Assembly: GCA_034439755.1 (NCBI GenBank) | Contig: JAWXAZ010000098.1 | Span: forward strand, 74,334-138,333 | DNA from: B1 sp034439755 | Lineage (GTDB): Bacteria; Bacteroidota; Bacteroidia; UKL13-3 | Direction: 5' to 3' | Length of the DNA: 64,000 nucleotides | Part shown: in pieces, positions 27,290-36,903 of the stretch | How the letters are laid out: every line of letters begins with the position of its first letter | Position numbering within the stretch: the first letter of the stretch is position 1 | The notes under the pieces: model-generated | What the model was told of the DNA's origin: nothing | Database searches by the model: none | What the model saw: the letters and a program-made list of their open reading frames with translations, nothing else | Position numbers and translations under genes: made by a program

Positions 27290-29761
27290 ATGAAATTAAA
27301 AAGGAACATGTTGGGGTTTGTGCTGATAGCAATATTGCTAGCACTAAATACAAATGTGAGTGGGCAACCCGATGTAGAAAAGGATAGCCTAGAAAGTTTG
27401 TTGCCTTTTGCTAATGACTTACAGCGGGCAGATATATTAAATGGTTTGGCTATTTGTGTAAGGAATATAGACACGGCCAAAGCGGGAAATTACGCGCGGC
27501 AATCTTTGGCTATTTCAAACAAATTGAATTATTGCAAAGGTAAGGCAATGGCCGAGATTACTTTGGGGATTTTGGCAAAGAATGGCTCCTATTTTAATGA
27601 CTCTAAGCAGCATTTTTTAACTGGACTTTCTCTGGCTTTAAAATGCAAAGATCCAATGGCGGTGTCTTATGCATATCACAGTTTAGGGAATTCGGCCTAC
27701 CATGATGGTGATTTATCAAGGGCAATGCGATATTATATTGCTTCGGTAAAAATTAGCGAGCAAATTGGCGATAAAGTGCGGGCAGCCCGAACCTATAACA
27801 ATATAGGCAGTTTGTATATGGACTTGAATAATTTTGCGCGGGCAGAGGAATATTATTTACATTCATTGGAGTTGTATAAGGGGTATAAAGACGAATTGGT
27901 GGTAGCAGAAATAGAAAACAATTTGGCCAATATTTATCAGGTGGGTGGTTTTCAATTGAAGGCTTTGTATCACTATACAAATGCGCTTGACGTTTTTAGA
28001 AAGAGAAGTAATTCACATGATGTTTCTTCTGCCTTGCATAATATTGGCTTGGTTTATTTGCATCGCAAACAACCCAAAAAGGCATTGCCTTTTTTGAGTG
28101 AATCATATAGCATCGATTATCAAAACAAGGATAGTCGCGCTTTAATTTTGGTTTTGACGAGTTTAACACGCGCTTATACGCAATTAGACATGCTCGACTC
28201 TGCCATTACCTTTGTTAATATTGGTGTTGAGGTTGCAAAGCAAAACCCAAATTTAGCCGAGTGTGCCGATCTTTACGATGCTGCAGCATCCATTTATGAG
28301 CGATTGAACGACAACAAGAAAAGGGACTATTTTCTAAATTTAAAAAAGAATAATGAAGCAATGGCCATTAGCAAGGCCGACCGTTCAGAAATTAATTCAA
28401 CTGCCATTGAATATGAAATTGAGCGCAAAGAAAATAAGGTTAAACTCTTGCAGAAGGAGAATGAAATTAATCAGCTTAGGATTCGTGACCAGCAATTAGA
28501 AATTGAGCGCAGAAATATTCTCATACTCGCAATTTCGGTGGTATTATTGTTTTTAGTATTGATAGTAGGTTTAATTGTTTACTTGTTAAGTATAAACAAG
28601 AAGCATAAGTTGGCCGAAATGAGCAACCTTTCTAAGTCGAGCATTTTACAGCAGCTTAACCACGAAATTAGAACTCCTTTAAATGGAATTGTAGGAATGA
28701 GCCAGTTGGCTTTTGAGAGCAAGACTTTTAGCGAATTAAAGGACAACCTCAGTTATATTAGGCAAAGTAGCGACGATTTGATGTTTGTCTTGAACAACCT
28801 TATTTCTTTTTTACAGATAGACCGCAAGGAGGCCAATCCAGTTGCCTCGCCCTTTAATTTATTGCAATCTTTAGAAGAGTTGTTTAAAGTTTATGGCACC
28901 AAGTGCCAAGCGAGCGGATTGTTGTTCAATCAAATGGTCTTTCCTGGTGTGCCACAAGTGGTGAGTGGCGACAAACAAAAGATCATGATAATGTTACAGA
29001 ACTTGCTTAGCAATGCATCTAAGCATGGTAAAAAGGGGGTTGTAAAAATTGAAGTAAAAGAAAGTGCTTCACGCATGAAGGATAATATTCGCTATAGCAC
29101 CATTCAATTTTCTGTAATTGATGAAGGCGAAGGGTTTACTGAAAAGGAAATCAAAAAGTTGTTTCGCAAAGATGAGTCAAAAAATAATTTTGGAACGGGC
29201 TTAGGAATTGGGCTTAGCAATGTAAAAGACTTATGCGATTTGATGAAAGGCCATTTGCAAGTTATTTCTGAGAAGGGGGTAGGTAGCAGTTTTATTTTAG
29301 AGCTTGAGTTGGAAGATTTAAGCGAAAAGGCAGCAGATTTTACGACTAAAAAATTAAAGAATAGAATTTTTGAGCCAAAGAAATTCCATATTTTGGTGGT
29401 TGAAGACAATCCAATTAATCAATTGGTTTTTGAGAAAATTCTTGAAAGGGAAGGGTTTAATGTAAATATTGTTAGCAATGGCTTAGAGGCTTTGGCCAGT
29501 TTAAAGGTAAAATCGCCCGATTTAATTTTGATGGATTTGCGAATGCCTGAAATGGGCGGAATTGAGGCTGCTATGCATATTAGAACAAGAAGCGAATTTG
29601 GCAAAGACCGATATGTGCCCATAATAGCTGTAACTGCTCACGACGATTCGGAGGAGAAGAAGAAGTGTTTTGAGGTAGGTATGAACGATTATTTAACCAA
29701 GCCAATTAATAAAGAGTTGTTTTTGAATGCAATTGAATCACAAATAATGGGTAAAAATTAG
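27290..29761 (+). CDS. TPR-containing hybrid sensor histidine kinase
   Basis: An 823-aa hybrid kinase. A signal peptide ends near residue 26. A periplasmic region of TPR repeats follows at about 60-350 (AARTYNNIGSLYMDLNNFARAEEYY), then a coiled coil and one membrane helix at about 405-430. HisKA carries phospho-His458 (LNHEIRTPLNG). An HATPase domain (LLSNASKHG, GEGFTEKEI, GLGIGLSNVKDL) leads to a C-terminal receiver domain with Asp749 (LILMDLRMPEMGG). There is no DNA-binding domain and no adjacent regulator, so output must go through an unlinked partner. Confidence 0.92.
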   Translation: MKLKRNMLGFVLIAILLALNTNVSGQPDVEKDSLESLLPFANDLQRADILNGLAICVRNIDTAKAGNYARQSLAISNKLNYCKGKAMAEITLGILAKNGSYFNDSKQHFLTGLSLALKCKDPMAVSYAYHSLGNSAYHDGDLSRAMRYYIASVKISEQIGDKVRAARTYNNIGSLYMDLNNFARAEEYYLHSLELYKGYKDELVVAEIENNLANIYQVGGFQLKALYHYTNALDVFRKRSNSHDVSSALHNIGLVYLHRKQPKKALPFLSESYSIDYQNKDSRALILVLTSLTRAYTQLDMLDSAITFVNIGVEVAKQNPNLAECADLYDAAASIYERLNDNKKRDYFLNLKKNNEAMAISKADRSEINSTAIEYEIERKENKVKLLQKENEINQLRIRDQQLEIERRNILILAISVVLLFLVLIVGLIVYLLSINKKHKLAEMSNLSKSSILQQLNHEIRTPLNGIVGMSQLAFESKTFSELKDNLSYIRQSSDDLMFVLNNLISFLQIDRKEANPVASPFNLLQSLEELFKVYGTKCQASGLLFNQMVFPGVPQVVSGDKQKIMIMLQNLLSNASKHGKKGVVKIEVKESASRMKDNIRYSTIQFSVIDEGEGFTEKEIKKLFRKDESKNNFGTGLGIGLSNVKDLCDLMKGHLQVISEKGVGSSFILELELEDLSEKAADFTTKKLKNRIFEPKKFHILVVEDNPINQLVFEKILEREGFNVNIVSNGLEALASLKVKSPDLILMDLRMPEMGGIEAAMHIRTRSEFGKDRYVPIIAVTAHDDSEEKKKCFEVGMNDYLTKPINKELFLNAIESQIMGKN

Positions 29762-29809
29762 ATTCTTTTCAAAAAAATAGTTCATATTTGCCACCTCAAA
29801 ATTGAAGAT

Positions 29810-30691
29810 ATGTCAGTATTAGTAGATAAAAATTCTAAGGTGATTGTTCAAGGATTCACCGGTAGCGAAGGAAGTTTCCACGCACAACAAATGATTGAGT
29901 ATGGTACACAGCTAGTAGGTGGTGTTACGCCAGGAAAAGGCGGGCAATTTCACTTAGACAAGCCTGTGTTCAACACTGTTATAGATGCAGTTAATGCAAC
30001 AGGTGCCAATGTTTCTATCATTTTTGTACCGCCAGCTTTTGCTGCCGATGCCATTATGGAAGCTGCTGATGCCAGTATTAAGGTAATTATATGTATCACA
30101 GAAGGAATTCCGGTGAGCGATATGATTTCGGTTAAGGAGTATATTAAATCGCGCGATTGTGTTTTAATTGGACCAAACTGCCCTGGCGTAATTACGCCAG
30201 GTGAAGCTAAGGTTGGAATTATGCCAGGTTTTGTATTTAAGCCAGGTAGAATTGGTATCGTATCAAAATCGGGTACCTTAACATACGAAGCTGCCGACCA
30301 AGTTGTTAAAGCTGGTTTGGGAATTAGCACTGCTATTGGTATTGGTGGCGATCCAATTATTGGAACACCTACTAAAGATGCAGTAGAATTATTGATGAAT
30401 GATCCAGAAACCGATGCCATTATTATGATTGGCGAAATTGGCGGAAGCTACGAAGCAGATGCTGCTCGTTGGATTAAAGCGAATGGAAACAAAAAACCAG
30501 TAGTAGGATTTATTGCAGGCCAAACTGCCCCTGCAGGAAGAAGAATGGGTCACGCTGGTGCTATCATTGGTGGAAAAGACGATACTGCTGCTGCAAAAAT
30601 GGCTATCATGCGCGCGTGTGGATTAACCGTTGTTGAATCGCCAGCAGAGATTGGTTCGGCCATGCTAAACGCTTTACAAGCTAAGGCATAA
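29810..30691 (+). CDS. sucD: Succinyl-CoA ligase (ADP-forming) subunit alpha
   Basis: A 293-aa alpha subunit of succinyl-CoA synthetase, the TCA-cycle enzyme that makes ATP/GTP from succinyl-CoA. The N-terminal CoA-binding Rossmann domain contains GFTGSEGSFH. The phospho-histidine loop RRMGHAGAI contains His248. The usual beta-subunit partner sucC is not in the window, so the gene is unlinked here. A strong terminator follows at 30709-30754. Confidence 0.95.
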   Translation: MSVLVDKNSKVIVQGFTGSEGSFHAQQMIEYGTQLVGGVTPGKGGQFHLDKPVFNTVIDAVNATGANVSIIFVPPAFAADAIMEAADASIKVIICITEGIPVSDMISVKEYIKSRDCVLIGPNCPGVITPGEAKVGIMPGFVFKPGRIGIVSKSGTLTYEAADQVVKAGLGISTAIGIGGDPIIGTPTKDAVELLMNDPETDAIIMIGEIGGSYEADAARWIKANGNKKPVVGFIAGQTAPAGRRMGHAGAIIGGKDDTAAAKMAIMRACGLTVVESPAEIGSAMLNALQAKA

Positions 30692-30708
30692 GTCTATATT
30701 ATTTTAGT

Positions 30709-30754
30709 AAAAGCCACTGTTGGAACCATATTCCTCCAGTGGCTTTTCTTTTTT
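30709..30754 (+). terminator. sucD intrinsic terminator
   Basis: AAAAGCCACTG and CAGTGGCTTTT form an 11-bp perfect stem around a 17-nt loop, followed by a T-rich tract, 17 bp past the sucD stop codon. Confidence 0.88.
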
Positions 30755-30798
30755 AAGTCAATTTGTTTAGAAATATTCTAAATTGCACACATAAGTGA

Positions 30799-31596
30799 AT
30801 GATTATGCAAATGATTAACCCGAGCCTTTTTACAGAAAGCAGTGTTGAAGGAATTAAGAAAGAATTTCAGGAGGCAAAGCCATATAAACATGTTGTGATT
30901 GATGGCATTTTAAAGCCCGAATTTGCGGAGGAAATCTTCAACAGTTTCCCCAAGGAGGAGGTTTTTAACAAGAAATATAAAGGTGTAAATGAGTATAAGG
31001 CCGAAGGCTCAAATTTTGAGGATTTTCCGCCCATTTTTGAGCAGCTAAAAGCATCGTTTCACTCGCCAGAATGGTGTAAGTTAATAAGTGAAATTACCGG
31101 TATTCCAGAATTGTTTACCGTGCCCGATGCCTTAGGTGGTGGCTTGCATCAAGGTAGCAATGGTAGTTTTTTAGATATACATATAGATTTCAATATTCAT
31201 GCAGATAGGGGCATACACCGCAGGGTAAATTTGTTGGTGTTTTTTAACAAAGATTGGCAAGAAGAATATGGCGGACATACCGAGTTATGGAACGCCGATA
31301 TGACCAATTTGGATAAGAAGGTTTTTCCCGTATTTAACCGCTGCTTAATTTTTGAAACCAACGAAATTAGTTACCATGGTTATGCCGCCATAAAGGTGCC
31401 AGAAAATGTGACCCGTAAATCTTTTTACGCCTATTATTACACGCAATTGCGCGAAGATGCAGCCAAGTATCATGATACGGTTTTTAAAGCTCGACCAACA
31501 GATAGTGTGGTTAAGAAAACGCTTACTCCTTTAAAAGAAGGCGCCAAAAATTTTATCAAAAGGCAATTGCGCAATTTGGGCATCACTTTTAAATAG
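30799..31596 (+). CDS. 2OG-Fe(II) oxygenase, prolyl-4-hydroxylase-like
   Basis: A 265-aa protein with the double-stranded beta-helix core of 2-oxoglutarate/Fe(II) dioxygenases. The metal triad is visible: HIDFNIH gives the HxD pair and YHGYAAI supplies the distal His. A downstream Arg (VTRKSFYAYYY) sits where 2OG is bound. NLLVFFNKDWQEEYGGHTELW is typical of the P4H-like family. The substrate is unknown. It precedes a polytopic membrane protein by 23 bp and faces a glycosylation cluster, so a role in modifying surface glycans or proteins is possible but unproven. Confidence 0.85.
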   Translation: MIMQMINPSLFTESSVEGIKKEFQEAKPYKHVVIDGILKPEFAEEIFNSFPKEEVFNKKYKGVNEYKAEGSNFEDFPPIFEQLKASFHSPEWCKLISEITGIPELFTVPDALGGGLHQGSNGSFLDIHIDFNIHADRGIHRRVNLLVFFNKDWQEEYGGHTELWNADMTNLDKKVFPVFNRCLIFETNEISYHGYAAIKVPENVTRKSFYAYYYTQLREDAAKYHDTVFKARPTDSVVKKTLTPLKEGAKNFIKRQLRNLGITFK

Positions 31597-31619
31597 CTTA
31601 ATCTTCTTTTCTTTGCATT

Positions 31620-33248
31620 ATGCTGCTTAGTATTTTACTCCTTGCTTACGGTCTGATCCTAACCTTTTTGATAGGAAAATTTAGTTGGAACTACCTGCTA
31701 AAAGTGTTTCACATAAGTGCCGGAGAGCCCTTTCACATTGCCTTGTTTCCGGTTATTGGCTTGGCATCTATGAGTGTGTTTATTGGCATTTATCACTTCT
31801 TCTTTAAAATAGATTTTGCCCTACATTTATTTTTTCTTTCTTGGGTAGTAGCAGCCCATCAGTCGAGTAAAATATGGCTGTTGGAGGCTTGGTTTGAACT
31901 TAAAAAAAATAAATGGGTTTACCTGTTATTGCTATTTGGAGCTGTACTTTCTATTACAGTCCGACCTGGTGTGGGCGATATAGCAGATTACCATTTACAA
32001 GCCATTAAGTGGGCCGAAAACTATCCGAATATTTTGGGCTTGGGAAATTTTAATCGCCCTTTAGCCAACAACAATTGGTGGTTCAACATGCAATCTTTTT
32101 TGGGCTTTTCTTGGCTAGGTGTTCCATCTATTTATGTTGGAAATGCTTTGTTCTTTATCAGTTTATTTTCTTGGTTTTATTTTTCTGAACCCATTTCTGT
32201 TGGTCACCAATGGATGCGATTTTTCTTTGCAGCTTTCATCATACTTTCTTTAAAAACAGCCTTTGTAGGAGCGGTAACACCCGATATCATTGTTACCCTT
32301 ATGATCTACCTTTCCATTGATTTATTTATCATTGGTTCGAACCGAAAAGAACTGCAGAAGCCGCTGTATATTTTAATGATTTTGCTTTTGAGTTGGGTGC
32401 TAACAGTGAAGGCAACTGCCATTGTGTTTTTTATGTTGCCATTTTGGTGGTTTATGCAATGGGTAAGGCAAAAGGAATATGCGTTAATAGGTAAATCTAT
32501 TTTATTGGCGCTGGTGTTTTTGCTGCCTTGGATAGTGGGCAATGTGCTAATTTGCGGCTATATTTTATACCCGTTTAATGGCATCGATTTGTTTGTTGTA
32601 GATTGGAAAGTACCGGGCTATTATTTTGAATTTGATAAGGTTGTTTTGAACAGTTGGGGCAAGGTGCCCAATCAAGATATTTTTGTTACCCAAAAAATGG
32701 GCATACAAGAATGGATGCCTATCTGGATTTTGAACCTCGATTTATTAAACAAATCTTTGGTTTTTGGCTTTTTGCTAAGTTTGCCAATTGTGTGGTTTTT
32801 TATGCTTAAAAAGCGTGAGGCCATTTGGCCCATTTTGTTTATTCAGCTTAGTTTCTTAATTATCTTTTTAAATGGTCCGCATCCTAGATTTTTGTTTGGG
32901 TATATGGTGAGTAATTTGGCCTTTGTTTTTTATTTTTTGGCGCCAAAAATTAAGTTTGCGGTGCCTAAGATTATGCTGCCATCTTTGGGTATTTTGCTTA
33001 CATTGCTCTTGCTTTTTAAGCTGTTTACCAATGGCAATTTTTCAAAAAGTTTACTTGTGCCAAAAGCGTATCCCAATGAAAAACTGGCCATAGAAAATAG
33101 AGGTAGTTTTCAGTTTTATGTTTCTAAGCAAACCAATCTTTGTTGGGATAAATTTCCGAGCACGTATTACTTTATAGATTCGGTTGAATTGCGTGGTACC
33201 CATGTAAAAGATGGCTTTAAAGTGGGCACTCCTTCGCTTAATAAATAA
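31620..33248 (+). CDS. Polytopic inner-membrane protein, glycosyltransferase-like
   Basis: A 542-aa protein with roughly 12 hydrophobic helices from residue 1 to about 480 and a short C-terminal soluble tail. The layout, with Asp/His residues in the first large loop (GVGDIADYHLQAIKWAENY), resembles the lipid-linked-sugar glycosyltransferase (PMT/GT-C-like) membrane proteins and the LIC_10190 family. That family link is a recollection, not a search result. Its neighbours (2OG oxygenase, GT2, methyltransferase, epimerases) suggest cell-envelope glycan assembly. Confidence 0.6.
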   Translation: MLLSILLLAYGLILTFLIGKFSWNYLLKVFHISAGEPFHIALFPVIGLASMSVFIGIYHFFFKIDFALHLFFLSWVVAAHQSSKIWLLEAWFELKKNKWVYLLLLFGAVLSITVRPGVGDIADYHLQAIKWAENYPNILGLGNFNRPLANNNWWFNMQSFLGFSWLGVPSIYVGNALFFISLFSWFYFSEPISVGHQWMRFFFAAFIILSLKTAFVGAVTPDIIVTLMIYLSIDLFIIGSNRKELQKPLYILMILLLSWVLTVKATAIVFFMLPFWWFMQWVRQKEYALIGKSILLALVFLLPWIVGNVLICGYILYPFNGIDLFVVDWKVPGYYFEFDKVVLNSWGKVPNQDIFVTQKMGIQEWMPIWILNLDLLNKSLVFGFLLSLPIVWFFMLKKREAIWPILFIQLSFLIIFLNGPHPRFLFGYMVSNLAFVFYFLAPKIKFAVPKIMLPSLGILLTLLLLFKLFTNGNFSKSLLVPKAYPNEKLAIENRGSFQFYVSKQTNLCWDKFPSTYYFIDSVELRGTHVKDGFKVGTPSLNK

Positions 33249-33254
33249 CACAAG

Positions 33255-33986
33255 TTACTTCTTTTTAAAATCGTCTTGGGCAAAAGATTTTTCTATTAAA
33301 CAATAGAGCAAAATATAAAAGTACCTACTTCCCATTTCTTTAATTTTTAGGTTAGAAACACCATGCTTCCTGTTGGTCCAACTGTTGGGAACAACCGCAT
33401 ACGTATATCCTCTAATAATGGCTTTTAAGGGAATCTCTACAGTTAGGTTAAAGTGAGGCGACATAAAAGGTTTCACGCCCTCAATGGTTTCTCTTTTATA
33501 AAGTTTAAACGCATTGGTTACATCGTTGTATTTTATGCCAAACATCAAGCGCACTAAATTGTTAAAAAATCGGTTCAGGTATAACTTATGTTTTGGATAA
33601 TCGTATACCTTTCCGCCCATGCTCCAGCGGGTGCCAAAAACACAATCGTGCCCTTCTAAAAGCTTGTTATAAAATATGAGCAAATCGTCGGGCGAGTCGC
33701 TTAAATCGGCCATCATCACCGCCACACAATCGCCCTTAAATCTTTCCAAACCATATCGCACGGCATAGCCAAAACCGTTGGGACCTTTATTGGTGTATAC
33801 TTCTAGCGTAGGAATGCCCATTTGCAAAGCATTTAAAACCTCTAAGGTATTGTCCTTAGAATTGTCGTTTACCACCACTATTTCGTGCGGTATTTCGGCC
33901 TGAACCAAGCGCTCATACAAAAGCTCCAAGGTTTCGGAAATACTTTCCGCCTCATTGTAAGCTGGGATCACAACGCTTAATTTCAT
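33255..33986 (-). CDS. Glycosyltransferase family 2 (polyprenyl-phosphate glycosyltransferase-like)
   Basis: A 243-aa GT-A glycosyltransferase: VVIPAYNEAESI at the N terminus, the nucleotide-binding VVVNDNSKDNT, and an MMADLSDSPDDL motif at the DxD position. Small size and sequence resemble dolichyl/polyprenyl-phosphate mannose or glucose synthases (DPM1-like), which charge a lipid carrier. No C-terminal membrane helices. It is the last gene of a four-gene co-directional cluster with 3-4 bp gaps (33255-36805). Confidence 0.87.
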   Translation of the reverse strand: MKLSVVIPAYNEAESISETLELLYERLVQAEIPHEIVVVNDNSKDNTLEVLNALQMGIPTLEVYTNKGPNGFGYAVRYGLERFKGDCVAVMMADLSDSPDDLLIFYNKLLEGHDCVFGTRWSMGGKVYDYPKHKLYLNRFFNNLVRLMFGIKYNDVTNAFKLYKRETIEGVKPFMSPHFNLTVEIPLKAIIRGYTYAVVPNSWTNRKHGVSNLKIKEMGSRYFYILLYCLIEKSFAQDDFKKK

Positions 33987-33989
33987 GAA

Positions 33990-34643
33990 TTACTTCAAAG
34001 GTTTTTGTGCCACCAATAAAAATTGCTTGCCCATAAATCTCCAAGCAAATGGCATTTGAAAATACATTTTAACCAAGAAATCTGTCACCGGAATTTTACC
34101 TCTAAAGCTCAAGGGTAAAAATCTATCGTGCACTTCTTTTACCTCAAATCCAGCGCCATATAAATGCTCTGCTACACCTAGTTCTGTTAGTATAACCGTG
34201 TGGTCTGCAAAATCGAAATAGTTGGCCGCACAGTATTTAAAATTGGGTCCCATAATAGCAATTTTTCCACCCGGTTTTAAAATGGCAAACATGCGTTCTA
34301 AGAAATTGGCCACATCTTCTTGGGTATGCAAGTGTTCTAAAAAATTAGAAACATAAACACCTTCAAAATAATTAAGCGGCAAGTTTACCTTCAGGTTATT
34401 TCCAATCACCACCTTAATATCTTTTTGGGCGGCACGTTGGGTATGTTCACCCATGTCTACTGCCCATCTTTCGGCAGCAGGAACTTGGTTAATAAACTCG
34501 CAATCTCCCGCAGCCGGGTCTATTACAGAAGCAGGATTCCCCAACTTGCCATACATAAACTCGGCAATAATTTTCCAGGTAGAGAGCTTTTTGTTTTTAT
34601 CAACCCCTTTAAAGCGGTATTCGTATATTCTATCGTAATTCAT
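33990..34643 (-). CDS. Class I SAM-dependent methyltransferase
   Basis: A 217-aa Methyltransf_11/23-type enzyme. The SAM-binding region is a variant: VIDPAAGDCEFINQ in place of the usual DxGxGxG. The later motif FEGVYVSNFLEHL and the strand LKPGGKIAIMGPN are standard. The substrate is not predictable; location inside the epimerase/GT2 cluster points to a sugar or lipid-linked saccharide. Confidence 0.85.
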   Translation of the reverse strand: MNYDRIYEYRFKGVDKNKKLSTWKIIAEFMYGKLGNPASVIDPAAGDCEFINQVPAAERWAVDMGEHTQRAAQKDIKVVIGNNLKVNLPLNYFEGVYVSNFLEHLHTQEDVANFLERMFAILKPGGKIAIMGPNFKYCAANYFDFADHTVILTELGVAEHLYGAGFEVKEVHDRFLPLSFRGKIPVTDFLVKMYFQMPFAWRFMGKQFLLVAQKPLK

Positions 34644-34647
34644 TTTC

Positions 34648-35724
34648 TTAACAATCTTTAACTATCATTCTTTCGTTCATTTTATCGTGCATCTCCAGCA
34701 AGGTAGCCTCTAGGTTGTATTGCCAGTTCCAAGTAGGGTAGTGCAATTTAAATTTATTTACATTGCTAATATACCAAATATGGTCGCCAATTCGGTTGGT
34801 TTCTGAATAGTTATAACTCATTTTTTTGCCACTAATTTTTTCGCACCATTCAATGGCTTCTAACATGCTGCAATTGGCAAATCTTCCGCCACCTGCATTG
34901 TAAACCTCGCCCATACGAGGATTTTGGTAATAATGCCAAAACATATTTACCAGATCCGAACTGTGAATATTGTCTCTCACCTGTTTGCCTTCATAGCCAA
35001 AAATAGTATAATGTGTGCCACTTATGGCACATTTCATTAGGTAGGCCAAAAAGCCATGCAACTGCGCACCACTGTGGTTTGGGCCAGTTAAACAACCGCC
35101 TCTAAATACGCCGGTTTTGATACCAAAGTATTTTCCATATTCCTGCACCATAATATCGGCCGCTACTTTGCTGGCACCAAAAACACTGTGCTTGGTTTGG
35201 TCTATACTCATGGTTTCATCTATGCCATGGGCAAAAAACGCATGGTCCTCGGCAATTTCCCAACGCTTCTCTAATTCAACTAAGGGCAAATTATTTGGCG
35301 TATCGCCATACACCTTATTGGTAGAAGTAAAAATAAAAACAGCATCTGCACAATTTAGGCGCGTTAACTCAAGCATGTTTAAAGTGCCCGTAGCATTTAC
35401 CCCAAAATCTGTGAGTGGTTCTTTGGCAGCCCAATCATGGCTGGGTTGTGCGGCCGCATGTATAATCAATTTAATGTCTGAACCAAACTCTTTAAAGATC
35501 TTTTCTAATCCAACATAATCCCGGATATCGGTATCGTAAGATTTAAAATTGGTATATTTTTCTTCTAGTCTATTTTTGTTCCATAAGGTAGATCCATCGG
35601 CACCAAAAAAATAGGAGCGCAGGTTATTGTCTATGCCAACTACCAAATCAAATTTTTTGGTAAAAAACTCTACCGATTCTCCTCCTACCAGTCCGCTACT
35701 CCCTGTTACAATCGCAATATTCAT
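34648..35724 (-). CDS. NAD-dependent sugar epimerase (CDP-paratose 2-epimerase-like)
   Basis: A 358-aa extended short-chain dehydrogenase with the nucleotide fingerprint VTGSSGLVGG (residues 6-15). The region RGGCLTGPNHSGAQLHGFLA is characteristic of the CDP-paratose/tyvelose epimerase group. The usual YxxxK catalytic pair reads FGASK: Phe182 in place of Tyr, Lys186 retained. This is either a family-specific substitution or a change in mechanism. Cotranscribed with a second epimerase 4 bp upstream and a methyltransferase 4 bp downstream. Confidence 0.85.
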   Translation of the reverse strand: MNIAIVTGSSGLVGGESVEFFTKKFDLVVGIDNNLRSYFFGADGSTLWNKNRLEEKYTNFKSYDTDIRDYVGLEKIFKEFGSDIKLIIHAAAQPSHDWAAKEPLTDFGVNATGTLNMLELTRLNCADAVFIFTSTNKVYGDTPNNLPLVELEKRWEIAEDHAFFAHGIDETMSIDQTKHSVFGASKVAADIMVQEYGKYFGIKTGVFRGGCLTGPNHSGAQLHGFLAYLMKCAISGTHYTIFGYEGKQVRDNIHSSDLVNMFWHYYQNPRMGEVYNAGGGRFANCSMLEAIEWCEKISGKKMSYNYSETNRIGDHIWYISNVNKFKLHYPTWNWQYNLEATLLEMHDKMNERMIVKDC

Positions 35725-35728
35725 TCTC

Positions 35729-36805
35729 TTAATTTAGGATATTCTTTAAATTATTTTCGTTGGCCTTCATCCATTCAAACGTATCGGCCACCAGATCTTT
35801 CATGGTTTTATTGGGTTTCCAAGCATGCTTATTTACCTTGTTTAAGTAGCTACAATCGCTCACATAAATGCGCACATCAGCCGTTCTATTTTCCATTACG
35901 GGCTTTATAGAAATGGTATTTCCTGTTACTTCTTGGCAAAGTGCTGTAAGTTCCATTAAACTAAAACTGCAATCTAGGCCCCCACCCACATTTATGGTTT
36001 GGTTGTTATACATTTCTAGGTGGTGTATTTGGTGGTCTATGAGATTCAGTAAATCGTGGGCATGCAAAACATCCCTCATTTGCTTGCCGGTGCCACCATA
36101 ACCTATGTAACACAATTCTCCTTTAAAGAAATGCCTTGCCAACCAAAGCACCAAAACCCCTTGGTCTACCTTACCCATTTGCCATGGTCCGCTAATAACG
36201 CCACAACGGTTAATAATGGTTTTTAGGCCTTTTAGTTCATTGTATTCTGTGATGAGTAATTCTGAAGCCAACTTGGTGGATCCATAAAAGCTTCGACTTC
36301 CCTCTAGCGGAAAATCCTCGCGCACCCCTTTGGAAGAAATGCCCCTTAATTTTTGTTCATCCTTCCAAACAAATCGCGTTTCTAATTCTTCGAAAGTGGC
36401 CGATTCTAAATTTTTAATTGGGTAAATTCTGCTGGTCGATAAAAAAATAAAAGCAGCCCCTGTTCTTTGCGCCAATTCGAGGCAATTTACTGTTCCATTT
36501 AAATTAGATTGAATGAGTGGCATTACCGGCGAATTTATACCAGAAAGAACACTTGGATCGGCCGAAGCATCTAAAATAAAATCCAGCTGGGTAAATTCTA
36601 CCAAGTCCTCGGGATTTCTGATATCACCGTGCACAAATTCAACCTCCGCTGCTTTTAGTCGGGCCAAGTTTAGCTCCGAACCACGCCTACGCAGGTTATC
36701 TAGGGCAATTACCCTATAGTTTGGATAGCGTTGTTTTAACCCAATAGAGAGGGTTGACCCCACAAATCCGGCACCGCCAGTTATTAAAATTTGTTTGCCC
36801 ATCAT
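35729..36805 (-). CDS. NAD-dependent epimerase/dehydratase
   Basis: A 358-aa extended SDR enzyme with an intact N-terminal ITGGAGFVGST fingerprint, a Ser/Thr catalytic segment (FLSTSRIYP) and YGSTK. It is the first gene of the four-gene glycan cluster. Two different epimerases in tandem suggest a multi-step conversion of a nucleotide sugar. Specificity is unknown. The tdh gene diverges from it across a ~100-bp intergenic gap. Confidence 0.88.
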   Translation of the reverse strand: MMGKQILITGGAGFVGSTLSIGLKQRYPNYRVIALDNLRRRGSELNLARLKAAEVEFVHGDIRNPEDLVEFTQLDFILDASADPSVLSGINSPVMPLIQSNLNGTVNCLELAQRTGAAFIFLSTSRIYPIKNLESATFEELETRFVWKDEQKLRGISSKGVREDFPLEGSRSFYGSTKLASELLITEYNELKGLKTIINRCGVISGPWQMGKVDQGVLVLWLARHFFKGELCYIGYGGTGKQMRDVLHAHDLLNLIDHQIHHLEMYNNQTINVGGGLDCSFSLMELTALCQEVTGNTISIKPVMENRTADVRIYVSDCSYLNKVNKHAWKPNKTMKDLVADTFEWMKANENNLKNILN

Positions 36806-36903
36806 TTGCTAAGAACCGCAATTTTAGTGAATTGTTGTGAATTTAGGTGAGGAAACACAAATTAATCAAAGAATTTTATAATTTCGAGCCTTTTAATAGA
36901 AAC

